Below are positions 12,788 through 12,959 of a DNA stretch of 12,959 bases, piece by piece; position 1 is the first letter of the stretch; each line of letters opens with the position of its first letter. The notes under the pieces were generated by a model that saw only the letters and a list, made by a program, of their open reading frames with translations, did no database searches and was not told where the DNA came from. The stretch comes from an uncultured Collinsella sp. (GTDB taxonomy: Bacteria; Actinomycetota; Coriobacteriia; Coriobacteriales; Coriobacteriaceae). Position numbers and translations under genes: made by a program. The DNA is taken from NCBI GenBank assembly GCA_902494815.1, contig CABUVB010000036.1, positions 1 to 12,959 of the forward strand. The letters run 5' to 3'.

Positions 12788-12819
12788 AAAAAGGCGGCCA
12801 CCCGCATGGGATGGCCGCC
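12788..12819 (-). terminator. Rho-independent terminator of hpf
   Basis: GGCGGCCA (12793-12800) pairs with TGGCCGCC (12812-12819). The stem continues with CCC/GGG past one bulged base to a GCAT loop. On the minus strand it is followed by five T (12792-12788). It ends the hpf transcript just upstream of the degV ribosome binding site. Confidence 0.85.
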
Positions 12820-12822
12820 AAC

Positions 12823-12844
12823 CGTTAACTCATGCAAGTTAACG
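12823..12844. repeat. Inverted repeat between hpf and degV
   Basis: CGTTAAC (12823-12829) and GTTAACG (12838-12844) flank an 8-bp centre. The repeat lies between the hpf stop and its terminator. It could be a regulator site or an extra stem at the mRNA end; nothing decides between these. Confidence 0.35.
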
Positions 12845-12848
12845 TATT

Positions 12849-12959
12849 TTACTCGTCAAGTGTTTCGATGCGGGGCTTGATGATGCCATATCCACCATTC
12901 TTACGGTGATACACCACATTGATGAGGCCAGTCGTCGCGTTCTCGAACACGTAGAAGTC
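12849..12959 (-). CDS. hpf: Ribosome hibernation promoting factor, long form (3' end only)
   Basis: The last 36 codons and TAA stop of a leftward gene run off the right edge. They encode DFYVFENATTGLINVVYHRK followed by NGGYGIIKPRIETLDE. This matches the C-terminal dimerisation domain of long HPF/RaiA proteins, which usually reads F-VF-N--TG--NVVYRRKDG-YGLI-P. Long HPF dimerises inactive 70S ribosomes into 100S particles. Here the otherwise common RRKDG is HRKNG. The N-terminal ribosome-binding domain is outside the window. A strong terminator follows. Confidence 0.85.
   Translation of the reverse strand, partial: DFYVFENATTGLINVVYHRKNGGYGIIKPRIETLDE

Noticed and set aside
1..12959. CRISPR array, tRNA, rRNA, insertion sequence or prophage genes
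   Set aside because: No regularly spaced repeats, tRNA-like folds, transposase frames or terminal repeats were seen on either strand.

Overview
The window looks like a chromosomal segment of a Coriobacteriia bacterium, most likely Collinsella or a close relative. This is inferred from the high GC content, a mannose-family PTS of the kind common in gut anaerobes sitting next to actinobacterial housekeeping genes, strong AGGAGG-type ribosome binding sites, and a DUF2975/YozG-like gene pair. The species call is inference; no marker RNA is present.

Left part (about 1-5960): an amino-sugar uptake locus transcribed leftward. In transcription order it encodes PTS EIIA, a YajC-like membrane protein, EIIB, EIIC and EIID, followed by a rho-independent terminator. 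A GntR/UTRA repressor gene comes next, and then agaS, a galactosamine-6-phosphate deaminase/isomerase with its own promoter. Operators resembling the NagR/DasR (dre) site lie at the agaS promoter and upstream of EIIA, so the GntR protein probably controls both units. LacI/CcpA-type cre-like sites accompany both control regions. No deacetylase, tagatose-phosphate kinase or aldolase is visible, so the pathway must be completed elsewhere.

Middle (5482-6184): about 700 bp without a gene, AT-richer than its surroundings and dense with inverted repeats: two dre-like sites, two cre-like sites, two related TCGACCGTTYACCG elements, and a leader hairpin covering the EIIA ribosome binding site. It separates the leftward PTS operon from a rightward pair made of a DUF2975 membrane protein and a small Xre-type regulator. 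That pair starts at an extended -10 promoter overlapped by a perfect 7+2+7 palindrome and ends at a strong bidirectional terminator.

Right part (7187-12959), all leftward: a membrane-anchored SurA-N-like protein; a tight four-gene cluster (in transcription order a GarR/3-hydroxyisobutyrate-dehydrogenase-type oxidoreductase with a His/Cys-rich tail, a small membrane protein, a HEAT-repeat protein and NAD-type isocitrate dehydrogenase); a DegV-family fatty-acid-binding protein; and the 3' end of a long-form ribosome hibernation factor gene (hpf) that terminates just upstream of degV.

The observations most worth following are the His/Cys metal-binding-like tail on the oxidoreductase, the layered control region of the PTS operon, the enlarged outer loop of EIID, and the YajC-like protein built into the PTS operon by stop-start overlap.
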